NCBI GenBank assembly: GCA_963422565.1
Contig: OY730228.1
Coordinates: 2,108,001 to 2,172,000, forward strand
DNA length: 64,000 nucleotides
Origin: G963422565 sp963422565
GTDB taxonomy: Bacteria; Pseudomonadota; Alphaproteobacteria; MPNO01
Direction of reading: 5' to 3'
This document shows, piece after piece, positions 8,441-17,535 of the stretch. The notes under the pieces were generated by a model that worked only from the letters and a program-made list of their open reading frames with translations, was not told the DNA's origin and did no database searches. The translations under genes and the position numbers were made by a program. Each line of letters opens with the position of its first letter. The stretch's first letter is position 1.

Positions 8441-11400
8441 TCGCCGTCGCGCTCAACCGGCTCGCGCGCGGCTGGCCGGCGCGCGCCCTGCTCGCGGCGC
8501 TGGTCGGCGTCGGCGCGGTCCTGCCCCTGCTGCTTCCGGAGCAGAGTTTCCTGGTCTATCTGCTGTTCACCTTCTTCGTGTTCGCGACATTCGGCCATGC
8601 GTGGAACCTTCTCGCCGGATATTGCGGCCTGCTCTCCTTCGGCAACCAGCTCTATATCGGCATCGGCGGGTTCGCGCTCGCGATCGCCTATTTCTACGGC
8701 GGCGTCCCGGTCTGGGCGGCGCTGATCCTGGGCGGGGTCGCGGCCGGGCTGTTCGCCTTCCTGCTGGCGATCCCGGTGCGCGAATCGCTGATGGGGGTGC
8801 GCGTCTGGCGGCCGGTGGCGGCCGCTTTCCTCGCCTGGATCGCTTACGAGATCGCGATCGCCTACGCGCCCGAGGCGGACATCGTCGGAGAGTCGCATGT
8901 CCGCCGGGTGATGATCCTGCTGCTCGTCTTTCTCGGGGCACTGCCTCTGCTGCGGCTGCAAGGCGCCTATTTCGCGGTCGCGACCTGGCTGATCGCCGCC
9001 GCGGTGGGGTCGATCTTCAACGAATGGAAGCTGGTCGGGGCCGGCGGCGGGATGCAGATCAAGACCGACGCCAGCCAGGCCGAGATGTACTATGCGGGTC
9101 TGGTCCTGCTGATCGCCGCGACCTGGACGGTCCATCGCATCCTGTCGGGCCGCTACGGCCTCGCCTTGACGGCGGTGCGCGACGACGAGGCGGCGGCGGC
9201 GGCGGTCGGCATCGACATCCGCAGGGTGAAGCTGCTGGTGTTCGTGGTTGCCGGCGCGATGACCGGGCTCGCCGGCGGCCTCTACTATGTGGACTCGGTG
9301 ATCATCACGCCGCCGGCGGCGTTCACGGTCTTCTGGTCGGCCTATTTCGTCTTCGTCGTCGTCGCGGGCGGGATGGGCACGCTGGCCGGCCCTATCGTCG
9401 GCGCCGCCGTCTTCGTGATCGTCGACCGGGTCCTCGCCGACGTCACCGAGTACCCCTTGCTGGTGCTCGGGATCGCGGCGGTCGTCCTGATCTTCCTGCT
9501 GCCGCGCGGCGTCATGGGCATCGTCACCGCGCTTCGCCATCTCGACGGGTCGCCCGGCGGCCGGGAAGCCCTGATCGAGGCGGTCGGGCTGCGCGGCCTG
9601 TACCGGCTGGCCGGGATCGGCGGCGCCGGGCAGCGCCGGCCCGGCGTGGTCGCGGCGTTCCTGGTCCCCGGCCATCCGCTGCCCCTGCTGCGCCCCGACA
9701 ACCCGCCCTGGGCCGGGCTCGCCGACGGGCTGGCGGCGGCCCGCAAGGCGCTCGCGGCGGCGCGGCCGGACGTGATCCTGGTCTATTCCTCGCAATGGAT
9801 CGCTGTGCTCGACCAGCTCTGGCAGACCCGCCCGCGGCTGCGCGGCGTCCATGTCGACGAGAACTGGCACGCTGAAGGCGATCTCGAATACGACATCGAT
9901 GTCGATGTCGCCTATGCGGAGGCGTGCAGCGCCGCCTGCAAGGCGATCGGCGTGCGGGCGCGGACCGTCGATTACGACGGCTTTCCGATCGACGGCGGGA
10001 CCATCGCCGCCTGCAGCGCGCTCAACCCCGATGGCGGGCTCCCGCTGGCGGTCGCGGCGAACAACATCTACCACGACTGGGAGACCACGCTGCGGCTTGG
10101 CGAGATGGCGGCGAGCCAGGCCCTGACCCTCGGCCGCAGGGTCGCCGTGGTCGGCGTCGGCGGCCTGTCGGCGTCCGCGTTCCGGCGGGAGATCGACATC
10201 GCCGACGACCGTCTGGCGGGCAGCGGAGACGACCGCTGGAACCGAAGGATGCTCGCCCTGCTCGCGCGCTGGGAGACGGCGGCGATCGAGGCGCATATCG
10301 ACGGCGCGGCCGGCGCGGTCCGCCTCGACAACGGCCTCAAGCATCTGGCCTTCGTGATGGGCGCGGCCGGCGCGGCCTGCCACGGCGCCCGCATCCACGC
10401 CTACGGCCCGGTCTACGGGACCGGGGCGGCGGTGGTGGAGCTTCATCTGAGCGAAGCGGCCGCCACCGAGGCCGGCCGGCGGCGGGTTGCGAAAGACGGC
10501 GGGGGCCGCGGCGCGCGGCGCGGCCGGGCGGTCCGGCTCGTGGCGCCGCCCGCGCCCACGCCCATGCCCACGCAGGCGGCCGCGCCGGCGGCCGCCGAGC
10601 GGCCGGCCCCGCTCTACCGCGCGTTCACGAGCCAGGCGGAGATCGACGCCCAGTACGACGTCGAACGCGCCGTGCCCGACTTCGCGGCCCATGCGAAGTT
10701 CTTCGTAGACGCGAGCGCCCGCGCCCGCGACCGTCTCCGACCGTCGCTCGGCCTTGCCTACGGGCCGAGCGCGGCGGAACATCTCGATCTCTATGCGGCG
10801 GCACGGCCGGGCGCGCCGCTGCACGCCTTTCTCCACGGCGGCTACTGGCACGCGCTGTCGAGCAGGGAGTTCGCGTTCTGCGCCGAAGGGCTGGTCGCGG
10901 CCGGCGTCTCGGTCGCGGTCGTCAACTACGCGCTCTGCCCGACGGTGACCGTCACCGAGATCGTCCGCCAGGCCCGCGCGGCCGTTGCCTGGCTCTATCG
11001 CAACGCCGCCGCCCAGGGCTGCGACCCCGAGCGTCTCTTCGTCTCGGGGCATTCGGCGGGCGGCCATCTGACCGCCATGCTGATGGCGACCGACTGGGAG
11101 GCCGAGTACGGCCTCCCCGCCGATATCGTCAAGGGGGGCGCCGCGCTGAGCGGCCTGTTCGATCTGGCGCCGTTCCCGCACTCATGGCTCCAGCCGAAGC
11201 TGCGGCTGACCGAGGACGAGGTCGCGCGGATGAGCCCGATCAACCATATCCCGGCCCGCGCCGGGCCGCTGCTGGTCGCTGTGGGCGGCGAGGAGACCCC
11301 CGAGTTCCACCGTCAGTCCGAGACGTTCCTGGCCGCCTGGCGGGCGCGGTCGCTCGACGGCACCGCGCTCGATCTCCCCGGGCGCAACCATTTCACGCTG

Positions 11401-11469
11401 CTCGAGGACTATTTGGACCCGGACAGCAGGCTGCTCGGGGCGGTTCTCCGCCAGATGTCGATGCGGTAG
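8437..11469 (+). CDS. Three-domain fusion: LivM permease + dioxygenase alpha-like domain + kynurenine-formamidase-like hydrolase
   Basis: One uninterrupted 1010-codon frame holds three recognisable proteins. Residues 1-~385 are a complete LivM permease (FVFATFGHAWNLLAGYCGLL, then VVAGGMGTLAGPIVG and LLPRGVMG). Residues ~403-675 are an extradiol-dioxygenase alpha-like domain (VVAAFLVPGHPLP, VHVDENWHAEGD, DYDGFPIDGG, AVGVGGLSASAFRRE) that lacks the metal histidines (VYSSQW). After an Ala/Pro/Arg-rich linker, residues ~728-1010 are an alpha/beta hydrolase with oxyanion-loop HGGYW (His800) and nucleophile elbow GHSAGGH (Ser873), the arylformamidase pattern. LivM C-termini face the cytoplasm, so both enzymes would too. 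Internal starts are possible at GTG 9646 and ATG 10564, but neither has a clear ribosome-binding site. I know of no described protein of this architecture. Confidence 0.75.
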   Translation: MIAVALNRLARGWPARALLAALVGVGAVLPLLLPEQSFLVYLLFTFFVFATFGHAWNLLAGYCGLLSFGNQLYIGIGGFALAIAYFYGGVPVWAALILGGVAAGLFAFLLAIPVRESLMGVRVWRPVAAAFLAWIAYEIAIAYAPEADIVGESHVRRVMILLLVFLGALPLLRLQGAYFAVATWLIAAAVGSIFNEWKLVGAGGGMQIKTDASQAEMYYAGLVLLIAATWTVHRILSGRYGLALTAVRDDEAAAAAVGIDIRRVKLLVFVVAGAMTGLAGGLYYVDSVIITPPAAFTVFWSAYFVFVVVAGGMGTLAGPIVGAAVFVIVDRVLADVTEYPLLVLGIAAVVLIFLLPRGVMGIVTALRHLDGSPGGREALIEAVGLRGLYRLAGIGGAGQRRPGVVAAFLVPGHPLPLLRPDNPPWAGLADGLAAARKALAAARPDVILVYSSQWIAVLDQLWQTRPRLRGVHVDENWHAEGDLEYDIDVDVAYAEACSAACKAIGVRARTVDYDGFPIDGGTIAACSALNPDGGLPLAVAANNIYHDWETTLRLGEMAASQALTLGRRVAVVGVGGLSASAFRREIDIADDRLAGSGDDRWNRRMLALLARWETAAIEAHIDGAAGAVRLDNGLKHLAFVMGAAGAACHGARIHAYGPVYGTGAAVVELHLSEAAATEAGRRRVAKDGGGRGARRGRAVRLVAPPAPTPMPTQAAAPAAAERPAPLYRAFTSQAEIDAQYDVERAVPDFAAHAKFFVDASARARDRLRPSLGLAYGPSAAEHLDLYAAARPGAPLHAFLHGGYWHALSSREFAFCAEGLVAAGVSVAVVNYALCPTVTVTEIVRQARAAVAWLYRNAAAQGCDPERLFVSGHSAGGHLTAMLMATDWEAEYGLPADIVKGGAALSGLFDLAPFPHSWLQPKLRLTEDEVARMSPINHIPARAGPLLVAVGGEETPEFHRQSETFLAAWRARSLDGTALDLPGRNHFTLLEDYLDPDSRLLGAVLRQMSMR

Positions 11470-11476
11470 GCCGGGC

Positions 11477-11572
11477 TGGCGGAAAAGAGTGGGAGTCGAA
11501 CCCACCAGAGACGTCTGACGCCCCTCACCGGTTTTGAAGACCGGGCGGGCCACCGGGCCGCGATTCTTTTCC
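11477..11572 (-). tRNA. selC: tRNA-Sec (selenocysteine, anticodon UCA)
   Basis: Read on the minus strand, the gene begins GGAAAAGA and ends TCTTTTCC-GCCA: an 8-bp acceptor stem with encoded CCA. The anticodon loop is CTTCAAA (anticodon TCA) on a CCGGT/ACCGG-type stem. A long variable arm (GAGGGGCGTCAGACGTCTC region) precedes a T-arm GTGGG-TTCGACT-CCCAC. The length of 96 nt, long variable arm and UCA anticodon are hallmarks of selenocysteine tRNA. It implies that the organism decodes some UGA codons as selenocysteine. I saw no selenoprotein or selAB gene in this window. Confidence 0.9.
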
Positions 11573-11746
11573 GCTTGCCCCAGCCTCGCGGATTCCCCCC
11601 GGAGCGTCAACGGCGTATTCCGAACCGGAACGGGCCATGGACAATCGTCCCGTCCCTCGGCTAGCCTGTCTCCCCGTCCGGTGGCCGCGGCCGCCGTGCT
11701 CAACTCGTCCCCGATCATCAGAGAGAACCAGAGAGAGAACCAGCAG

Positions 11747-12766
11747 ATGCGAAGAGTCCTCCCCGTTCTGGCCGCCCTCGCCGTCTCCGCCGCCGCCCTC
11801 GGCACCGGCCAGGCCGCCATGCTGGACGACGTGAAGAAGTCCGGCGTCCTCAAATGCGGAATCAACACCGGCCTCGCCGGCTTCGCCTTCACCGACGACA
11901 AAGGCAGCTGGGCCGGTTTCGACGTCGCCTATTGCCGCGCCCTCGCCGCCGCGGTTCTCGGCGATCCCGACAAGGTCAAATACGTCAACCTGACCGGCAA
12001 GAACCGTTTCCCGGCGCTCGCCTCGGGCGAGATCGACATCCTGTCGCGCAACACCACCTGGACCTTCTCGCGCGACGTCGATCTCGGATTCACCTTCGTC
12101 GGGGTCATCTATTACGACGGCCAGGGCTTCATCGGACGCAAGGCGCTCGGCGTCGAGTCGGCCAAGGAGCTCGACGGCGCCTCGGTCTGCATCCAGACCG
12201 GCACGACGACCGAGCTCAACCTCGCGGACTTCTTCCGGGTCAACAAGATCCAGTACGAGCCGGTGCCGATCGAGACCAACAGCGAGGCGCGGGTCGCCTA
12301 TCTCGCCGGGCGCTGCGACGTCTACACGACCGACACGTCGGGTCTCGCCGCGACCCGGTCGACCTTCAAGGACGCGGACGCCCACATGGTGTTCCCCGAG
12401 ATCATCTCCAAGGAGCCGCTCGGGCCGCTGGTGCGCCAGGGCGACGACCAGTGGGCCGACATCGCGCGCTGGACGCTCAACGCGCTGATCAACGCCGAGG
12501 AGTACGGCGTCACCCAGGCCAATGTCGACGAGATGGCGAAGGGCACCAACAACCCCGAGATCAACCGCATGCTCGGCTCCGAAGGCTCGCTCGGCGCGAT
12601 GCTCGGGCTGGACAAGGGCTGGGCGATCGCCGCCATCAAGGCGGGCGGCAATTACGGCGAGATCTTCGACCGCTTTCTCGGACCCGCGACCTCGATCGGG
12701 CTGCAGCGCGGTCTGAACGCGCTCTATCGGGACGGCGGCATCCTCTACGCGCCGCCGATGCGTTAG
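11747..12766 (+). CDS. aapJ: General L-amino-acid ABC transporter, periplasmic binding protein AapJ
   Basis: A 339-residue binding protein of the SBP_bac_3 family. ATG 11747 follows GAGAGAAC and gives a signal peptide MRRVLPVLAALAVSAAALG ending near GQA-A. An in-frame extension to 11534 would run into the tRNA-Sec flank and is rejected. The mature protein starts LDDVKKSGVLKCGINTG and contains the AapJ-like stretches WAGFDVAYCRALAAAV, DILSRNTTWTFSRD, and LGLDKGWA...GNYGEIFDR. In Rhizobium, AapJ captures a broad range of L-amino acids for AapQMP. It is the first gene of the aapJQMP operon and is followed by a hairpin before aapQ. Confidence 0.92.
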   Translation: MRRVLPVLAALAVSAAALGTGQAAMLDDVKKSGVLKCGINTGLAGFAFTDDKGSWAGFDVAYCRALAAAVLGDPDKVKYVNLTGKNRFPALASGEIDILSRNTTWTFSRDVDLGFTFVGVIYYDGQGFIGRKALGVESAKELDGASVCIQTGTTTELNLADFFRVNKIQYEPVPIETNSEARVAYLAGRCDVYTTDTSGLAATRSTFKDADAHMVFPEIISKEPLGPLVRQGDDQWADIARWTLNALINAEEYGVTQANVDEMAKGTNNPEINRMLGSEGSLGAMLGLDKGWAIAAIKAGGNYGEIFDRFLGPATSIGLQRGLNALYRDGGILYAPPMR

Positions 12767-12773
12767 GAAGAAG

Positions 12774-12809
12774 GCGCGGCGGACCGGGCCTCGAGCCGGC
12801 CCGCCGCGC
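12774..12809 (+). terminator. Hairpin between aapJ and aapQ (attenuator or mRNA-stabilising)
   Basis: GCGCGGCGG (12774-12782) pairs exactly with CCGCCGCGC (12801-12809). The loop contains a further CCGG/CCGG pairing, and the stem is followed by TTTCC. With only three Ts it is at best a weak intrinsic terminator. Its place just after the binding-protein gene fits the usual differential expression of binding protein over permeases. Confidence 0.5.
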
Positions 12810-12856
12810 TTTCCGACGACGCGACGGCGCGGGCGTTTCGGCGCGGAAAGCCGGTG

Positions 12857-14041
12857 ATGCGGCAGGGTCCGGCCGGGCGCGCGTCCGCCCCGTTGCGGGG
12901 CGTGCTGACCGACGAGCGCGCACGCGGCCTGCTGTTCCAGCTCGCCGTCGTCCTCGTCCTGGCGGGGCTGGTCGCCGTCATCGTCGCCAACACCATCGCC
13001 AATCTCCAGCGCGCCGGCCTGGCCTCGGGGTTCGGCTTCCTGACCGACCCGGCCTTCTTCGACATCAACCAGCGGCTGATCTCCTACAGCTCGACCTCGA
13101 CCTTCGGTCGCGCGCTGGCGGTCGGTCTCCTGAACACCGTCCTGGTCTCGGCCATGGGGATCGCCGCCGCCACGGTCGTCGGGTTCCTCGCCGGAATCCT
13201 GCGGCTTTCGCCCAACTGGCTGGTGAGCCGGCTCGTGGGCGTCTATGTCGAGGTCACCCGGAACGTTCCCCTGCTCCTTCAGATCATCTTCTGGTGGACG
13301 GTCCTGACCGCCCTTCCCAAGGTGCGGGAGAGCCTCTCCATCGGCGGGTCGGTCTTCCTCAACAACCGCGGGGTCCGGCTGCCGGCCCCACTGCTCGAGG
13401 CGGGGTTCGCCTGGGTGGCCGCGGCGCTGCTGGTCGGCATCGCCGCCGCGGTCGCCGTCTCGATCTGGGCCAGGCGCCGGCGGGACCGCTCGGGGCGGAC
13501 CTTCCCGGTCGGCTGGGCGGGGCTCGCCCTGGTCGCCGGGCTGCCGCTCCTGGTCTACTGGATCGCCGGCGCGCCCGTCGGCTGGGACATGCCCGAACGG
13601 ACGCGGTTCAACTTCCGCGGCGGCCTGAACGTCACCCCCGAGCTGGTCGCGCTCTGGTTCGCGCTGTCGCTCTATACCGGCGCGTTCATCGCCGAGATCG
13701 TCCGCGCCGGCATCCTGTCGGTCGGCAAGGGGCAGATCGAGGCGGCGCTGGCGCTCGGCCTTCGGCCGGGCCAGACCATGCGGTTGATCGTCATCCCGCA
13801 GGCGCTCCGAGTCGTCATCCCGCCGCTCACCAGCCAGTATCTCAACCTCACCAAGAACTCGTCGCTGGCGATCGCCATCGGCTACCAAGACCTCGTCTCG
13901 ATCGGCGGCACGATCCTGAACCAGTCCGGCCAGGCGCTCGAGGTGGTGGGCATCTGGATGGCGGTCTATCTGAGCCTTAGCCTGCTCACCTCGCTGTTCA
14001 TGAACTGGTACAACCGCCATATCGCTCTGGTCGAACGATGA
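12857..14041 (+). CDS. aapQ: General L-amino-acid ABC transporter permease AapQ
   Basis: A ~394-residue permease of the His/Glu/Gln type. The N-terminal region has TM segments around residues 25-45 and 90-110. VEVTRNVPLLLQIIFWW is the conserved stretch before the core. A large insertion with further TM segments (~170-235) is typical of AapQ. LYTGAFIAEIVRAGILSVGKG with EAALALGLRPGQ is the cytoplasmic EAA loop that contacts AapP. GTG 12854 directly precedes ATG 12857, and either could start it. Its stop overlaps the aapM ATG (ATGA). With AapM it forms the heteromeric pore for broad amino-acid uptake. Confidence 0.92.
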   Translation: MRQGPAGRASAPLRGVLTDERARGLLFQLAVVLVLAGLVAVIVANTIANLQRAGLASGFGFLTDPAFFDINQRLISYSSTSTFGRALAVGLLNTVLVSAMGIAAATVVGFLAGILRLSPNWLVSRLVGVYVEVTRNVPLLLQIIFWWTVLTALPKVRESLSIGGSVFLNNRGVRLPAPLLEAGFAWVAAALLVGIAAAVAVSIWARRRRDRSGRTFPVGWAGLALVAGLPLLVYWIAGAPVGWDMPERTRFNFRGGLNVTPELVALWFALSLYTGAFIAEIVRAGILSVGKGQIEAALALGLRPGQTMRLIVIPQALRVVIPPLTSQYLNLTKNSSLAIAIGYQDLVSIGGTILNQSGQALEVVGIWMAVYLSLSLLTSLFMNWYNRHIALVER

Positions 14042-15150
14042 CGGCGCCCTCCTTCCATCGGAATCAGTCGGAGATGGTCGCGGCGCGCAGCGCCCCGATC
14101 ACGACGGTCGGGCCGCTCGGCTGGCTCAGGACCAACCTGTTCTCGAGCTGGGCCAGCACGGCGCTCACCGCCGCCGCGCTCTATTTCCTCTGGCTCGTCG
14201 TCCCGCCGATCCTCGACTGGGCCGTTCTCGATGCCGGTTTCGCGGGCGAGGACCGCTTCGCCTGCACCGGTGCCGGCGCCTGCTGGGCCTGGGTGGACCA
14301 GCGGATCGCGCAGTTCCTCTACGGGTTCTACACGGCGGACCAGACATGGCGGGTCGATCTCGCCGTCCTCCTGCTGGTCCCGGCCCTGGCCCCGCTGCTG
14401 TTCGAACGCGTTCCCTTCGCCCGCCATCTGCGCTGGTTCTCGCTCGCCTACCCCGCCGTCGCTGCCGTCCTTCTCGTCGGCGGTCTCGGCCTCGAAGGGG
14501 TGACCACCGACAAGTTCGGCGGCTTCATGCTCAACCTGACGGTGGGGCTCGCCGGGATCGTGCTGTCGCTCCCGGTCGGCATCCTGCTCGCCATCGGCCG
14601 GCGGTCGCGGATGCCTGTCGCCCGGATCCTGTCCACCGCCTTCATCGAGATCGTGCGCGGCGTGCCGCTGATCACCCTCCTGTTCGTGTCCAACATCATC
14701 CTGCCGATCTTCCTGCCGCCGGAGGTGACGATCGACTCGCTGATCCGGGTGATGATCATCGTGACCGCGTTCGCCTCGGCCTATATGGCGGAGGTGATTC
14801 GGGGCGGGCTGCAGGCGATCCCGCGCGGCCAGTTCGAGGCCGCCCAGGCGCTCGGGCTCGGCTACTGGCAGTCGATGGGGCTGATCGTCCTGCCGCAGGC
14901 GCTGAAGGTCTCGATCCCCGGCATCGTCAACACCTTCATAGGCCTGTTCAAGGACACCACGCTGGTCATCATCATCGGCCTGTTCGACCTCCTCGGAATC
15001 GGCAACGCGATGGTGTCGGACCCCAACTGGCTGGGGCTCGCAACCGAGGCCTACGTGTTCATCGCCGCGTTCTTCTTCGTCATCTGCTTCTCAATGTCGC
15101 GCTACTCGATCCATCTCGAGAAGCGCCTCGACACCGAAGAAAGGCGCTGA
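14038..15150 (+). CDS. aapM: General L-amino-acid ABC transporter permease AapM
   Basis: A 370-residue permease partner of AapQ. It has an N-terminal cytoplasmic stretch of about 30 residues, a first TM near 40-60, a periplasmic segment containing CTGAGACWAWVDQRI, and the core permease domain from ~140. The core includes FIEIVRGVPLITLLF and the EAA-type loop YMAEVIRGGLQAIPRGQFEAAQALGLG. ATG 14038 overlaps the aapQ stop, and only 3 nt separate its stop from the aapP start, so the operon order aapJ-Q-M-P is canonical. Confidence 0.92.
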   Translation: MTAPSFHRNQSEMVAARSAPITTVGPLGWLRTNLFSSWASTALTAAALYFLWLVVPPILDWAVLDAGFAGEDRFACTGAGACWAWVDQRIAQFLYGFYTADQTWRVDLAVLLLVPALAPLLFERVPFARHLRWFSLAYPAVAAVLLVGGLGLEGVTTDKFGGFMLNLTVGLAGIVLSLPVGILLAIGRRSRMPVARILSTAFIEIVRGVPLITLLFVSNIILPIFLPPEVTIDSLIRVMIIVTAFASAYMAEVIRGGLQAIPRGQFEAAQALGLGYWQSMGLIVLPQALKVSIPGIVNTFIGLFKDTTLVIIIGLFDLLGIGNAMVSDPNWLGLATEAYVFIAAFFFVICFSMSRYSIHLEKRLDTEERR

Positions 15151-15153
15151 CCG

Positions 15154-15909
15154 ATGACCTCCTCGGCCGCTCCCGAACCGATCATCGAGATATCCGGGCT
15201 CAACAAATGGTTCGGGGAGTTCCATGTCCTGCGCGACATCGACCTTACGGTCGCGCGCGGCGAGCGGATCGTCATATGCGGCCCGTCGGGGTCGGGCAAA
15301 TCGACGCTGATCCGCTGCATCAACCGGCTCGAAGCCCATCAGGAGGGCAGGATCGTCGTGGACGGGACCGAGCTCGGCCACGACGTCAAGGACATCGACA
15401 CCATCCGCCGCGAGGTCGGGATGGTCTTCCAGCAATTCAACCTGTTCCCGCATCTGACGGTGCTGGAGAATCTGTGCATCGGGCCGATATGGGTGCGCAA
15501 GACGCCGCGCGAGGACGCCGAGGCGATGGCGCACCGCTATCTCGAACGGGTCAGGATTCCCGAACAGGTGGACAAATATCCCGGCCAGCTCTCCGGCGGG
15601 CAGCAGCAGCGCGTCGCGATCGCCCGCAGCCTCTGCATGGAGCCGGCGATCATGCTGTTCGACGAGCCGACCTCGGCGCTCGATCCGGAGATGATCAAGG
15701 AGGTGCTCGACGTGATGATCGACCTCGCCGGATCCGGCATGACGATGCTGGTCGTCACCCACGAGATGGGGTTCGCCTCGGAGGTCGCCAACCGCGTCAT
15801 CTTCATGGACCAGGGCCAGATCGTCGAGCAGAACACGCCCCGCGCGTTCTTCGAGAACCCGCGATCCGATCGGACGAAGCTCTTCCTGAGCCAGATCCTC
15901 TCGCACTGA
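15154..15909 (+). CDS. aapP: General L-amino-acid ABC transporter ATP-binding protein AapP
   Basis: A 251-residue ATPase with all motifs intact: Walker A GPSGSGKS (43-50), Q-loop VFQQFNLFPHLT, signature QLSGGQQQRVAIARSL near 145-160, Walker B IMLFDEPTSALDPE, and switch His in VVTHEMGF. It belongs to the polar amino-acid (GlnQ/HisP) ATPase group. It is the last gene of the aap operon. A G+C-rich 24-nt gap separates it from the convergent UbiD gene, with no convincing intrinsic terminator. Confidence 0.94.
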   Translation: MTSSAAPEPIIEISGLNKWFGEFHVLRDIDLTVARGERIVICGPSGSGKSTLIRCINRLEAHQEGRIVVDGTELGHDVKDIDTIRREVGMVFQQFNLFPHLTVLENLCIGPIWVRKTPREDAEAMAHRYLERVRIPEQVDKYPGQLSGGQQQRVAIARSLCMEPAIMLFDEPTSALDPEMIKEVLDVMIDLAGSGMTMLVVTHEMGFASEVANRVIFMDQGQIVEQNTPRAFFENPRSDRTKLFLSQILSH

Positions 15910-15933
15910 GCGCGGCGGCGCGCCCGCCTCGTC

Positions 15934-17535
15934 TCATAGGGCGGGGCCGGTGCTCCGACGCCGCCCGGCGAGCGTCTCCCCGGTCTCGAAATAGCGCCCG
16001 GAGACCGCGCGCTCGGCCTCCTCGGCGTTCTCCGCGGTCCAGTCGGTCAGCGGATAGCCGTGCCAGGGCGCGCGCAGCGCCAGATCGGGCAGCCCCAGCG
16101 CCGTCCAGCGCCGCAGCGCCGCCTCCATGAAGTCGCGGCGCGGCAGGGATACCGGCAGATAGGGGTGCTCGCGGCAGGCGTTGATCAGCAGCGCCGAGGC
16201 GCCTGCCCCGTCGGGATAGGCGGCCTGGCGCGCGTCCGCCGACGGGGCGATCGACGGATCCAGCCTCGGCACCTTGCCGCGGACGATTTCGGCGTCGCGG
16301 TGCGGCTGCATGCTGTAGGAGAGCGCCCACAGCACCGAGTCCATGGCGTCGGGGTCGATGTCGGCATCGACCGCGATAAATATCTTGCCGAGCGAAGCGT
16401 CGAACGCGGCCGCCGCGCGCAGCGCCTGCCAGGGCTGGCCGAGCTCGGGGCGATCGAGCTGGATGACGAACAGCATGTTGCAGCTTGCCGTCTCGTGGCA
16501 GGCGACGCGGACGACCGAAGGAATGTTGCAGGCTGTCTTCAGATGGCGGAGATAGACCGCATCGAAGGCGGCCTTGCGGATCACCGTGCTTTCGGAGGGC
16601 GGGAACTCGCTGATGATCCCCTGATAGATCGGCGCCCGCCGATGGGTGATCGCGCGGACCTCGAAGACCTTCTCCATCTTGCGCGGGCCGAGATAGCCGC
16701 TCGCCTCGCCGAACGGCGCCTCCGGCTCGAGGATGTCGGTTCGGATGCGCCCCTCGATCGCGATCTCGGCGGCGGCCGGCACCGGCAGGTCCACGGTCTC
16801 GGCCCCGACGACCTCGATGGGCGCCCCGTTGAGCGCGCCGGCCAGACCGTACTCGTCGACGCCGTAAGGCAGCTTCGACGCCGCCGCAAGCAGCAGCGCC
16901 GGCGGTCCGCCGATGAACAGCGCCGCGTCGAGATGCATCCCCCGGCGGCGCGCCTTCTCCCACTGGATCGCGAGATGCTGGGTCGATACGTCGGTGGCGC
17001 AGCCCACCCGGTCGGGCGCCTTGATCATGCCGCGATAGATGCCGAGATTGCAGGCGCCGCCGTCGGGGTCGCGGGTCACCCAGACCCCGGCGGTGATGAA
17101 CGGCGCCGGATCGAAGCCCGGCGTCGAGACCAGATGCGGAAACAGATCCACCCCGGCGCCGAGCGCCGGCGCGCGTAGCACCGCCTCCTTGACCGGCGCG
17201 CCGGCGGACGGAACGGCGACGGGCGGGAGATGGTTGGCGCTCGCCTCGGCCCAGCGCGCGCCGATGGCCTGCGGCGCGACCCCGAGCGCCGCGCCGTAGA
17301 TTTCCCGCGAGCTGCCGAGCGCGCCGACCACCACCGATCCGTCGAAGCCGCGGCCGCGCGCGTCGGTGACGCTGCGGAACCAGAACGCCTTGCGCGCCGG
17401 CTCCGGCAGCCCGCGGAACTGGAGCCGGACCAGGGGCACCAGCTCGGTGTCCTTGTTCACCGTCTCGTCGATCGCCCGCAGGAGGCCGCGCCGATCGAGC
17501 GCGTCGAGATAGCCGCGCAGATCCGTATAGCTCAT
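15934..17535 (-). CDS. UbiD-family prenyl-FMN-dependent (de)carboxylase
   Basis: A 533-residue protein whose ATG at 17535 overlaps the upstream MFS stop (ATGA on the minus strand). It has the family features: SYTDLRGYLDALDRRG at the start, an ACNLGIYRGMI cofactor/metal-binding stretch near the middle of the first half, IGGPPALLLAAASKLPYG, and GEASGYLGPRKMEKVF. UbiD enzymes use prenylated FMN to decarboxylate aromatic or alpha,beta-unsaturated acids reversibly. No UbiX-like flavin prenyltransferase is visible here. Coupling to an MFS transporter suggests uptake and decarboxylation of an aromatic or acrylic acid, which is inference. Confidence 0.88.
   Translation of the reverse strand: MSYTDLRGYLDALDRRGLLRAIDETVNKDTELVPLVRLQFRGLPEPARKAFWFRSVTDARGRGFDGSVVVGALGSSREIYGAALGVAPQAIGARWAEASANHLPPVAVPSAGAPVKEAVLRAPALGAGVDLFPHLVSTPGFDPAPFITAGVWVTRDPDGGACNLGIYRGMIKAPDRVGCATDVSTQHLAIQWEKARRRGMHLDAALFIGGPPALLLAAASKLPYGVDEYGLAGALNGAPIEVVGAETVDLPVPAAAEIAIEGRIRTDILEPEAPFGEASGYLGPRKMEKVFEVRAITHRRAPIYQGIISEFPPSESTVIRKAAFDAVYLRHLKTACNIPSVVRVACHETASCNMLFVIQLDRPELGQPWQALRAAAAFDASLGKIFIAVDADIDPDAMDSVLWALSYSMQPHRDAEIVRGKVPRLDPSIAPSADARQAAYPDGAGASALLINACREHPYLPVSLPRRDFMEAALRRWTALGLPDLALRAPWHGYPLTDWTAENAEEAERAVSGRYFETGETLAGRRRSTGPAL

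Noticed and set aside
8350..11181. A 943-codon minus-strand open frame
   Set aside because: It is antisense to the LivM fusion, is Arg/Asp/Gln-rich and low-complexity, and has no family features; a GC-rich shadow frame.
11534..11746. N-terminal extension of AapJ
   Set aside because: It overlaps the tRNA-Sec gene and precedes a clear signal peptide with its own ribosome-binding site at 11747.
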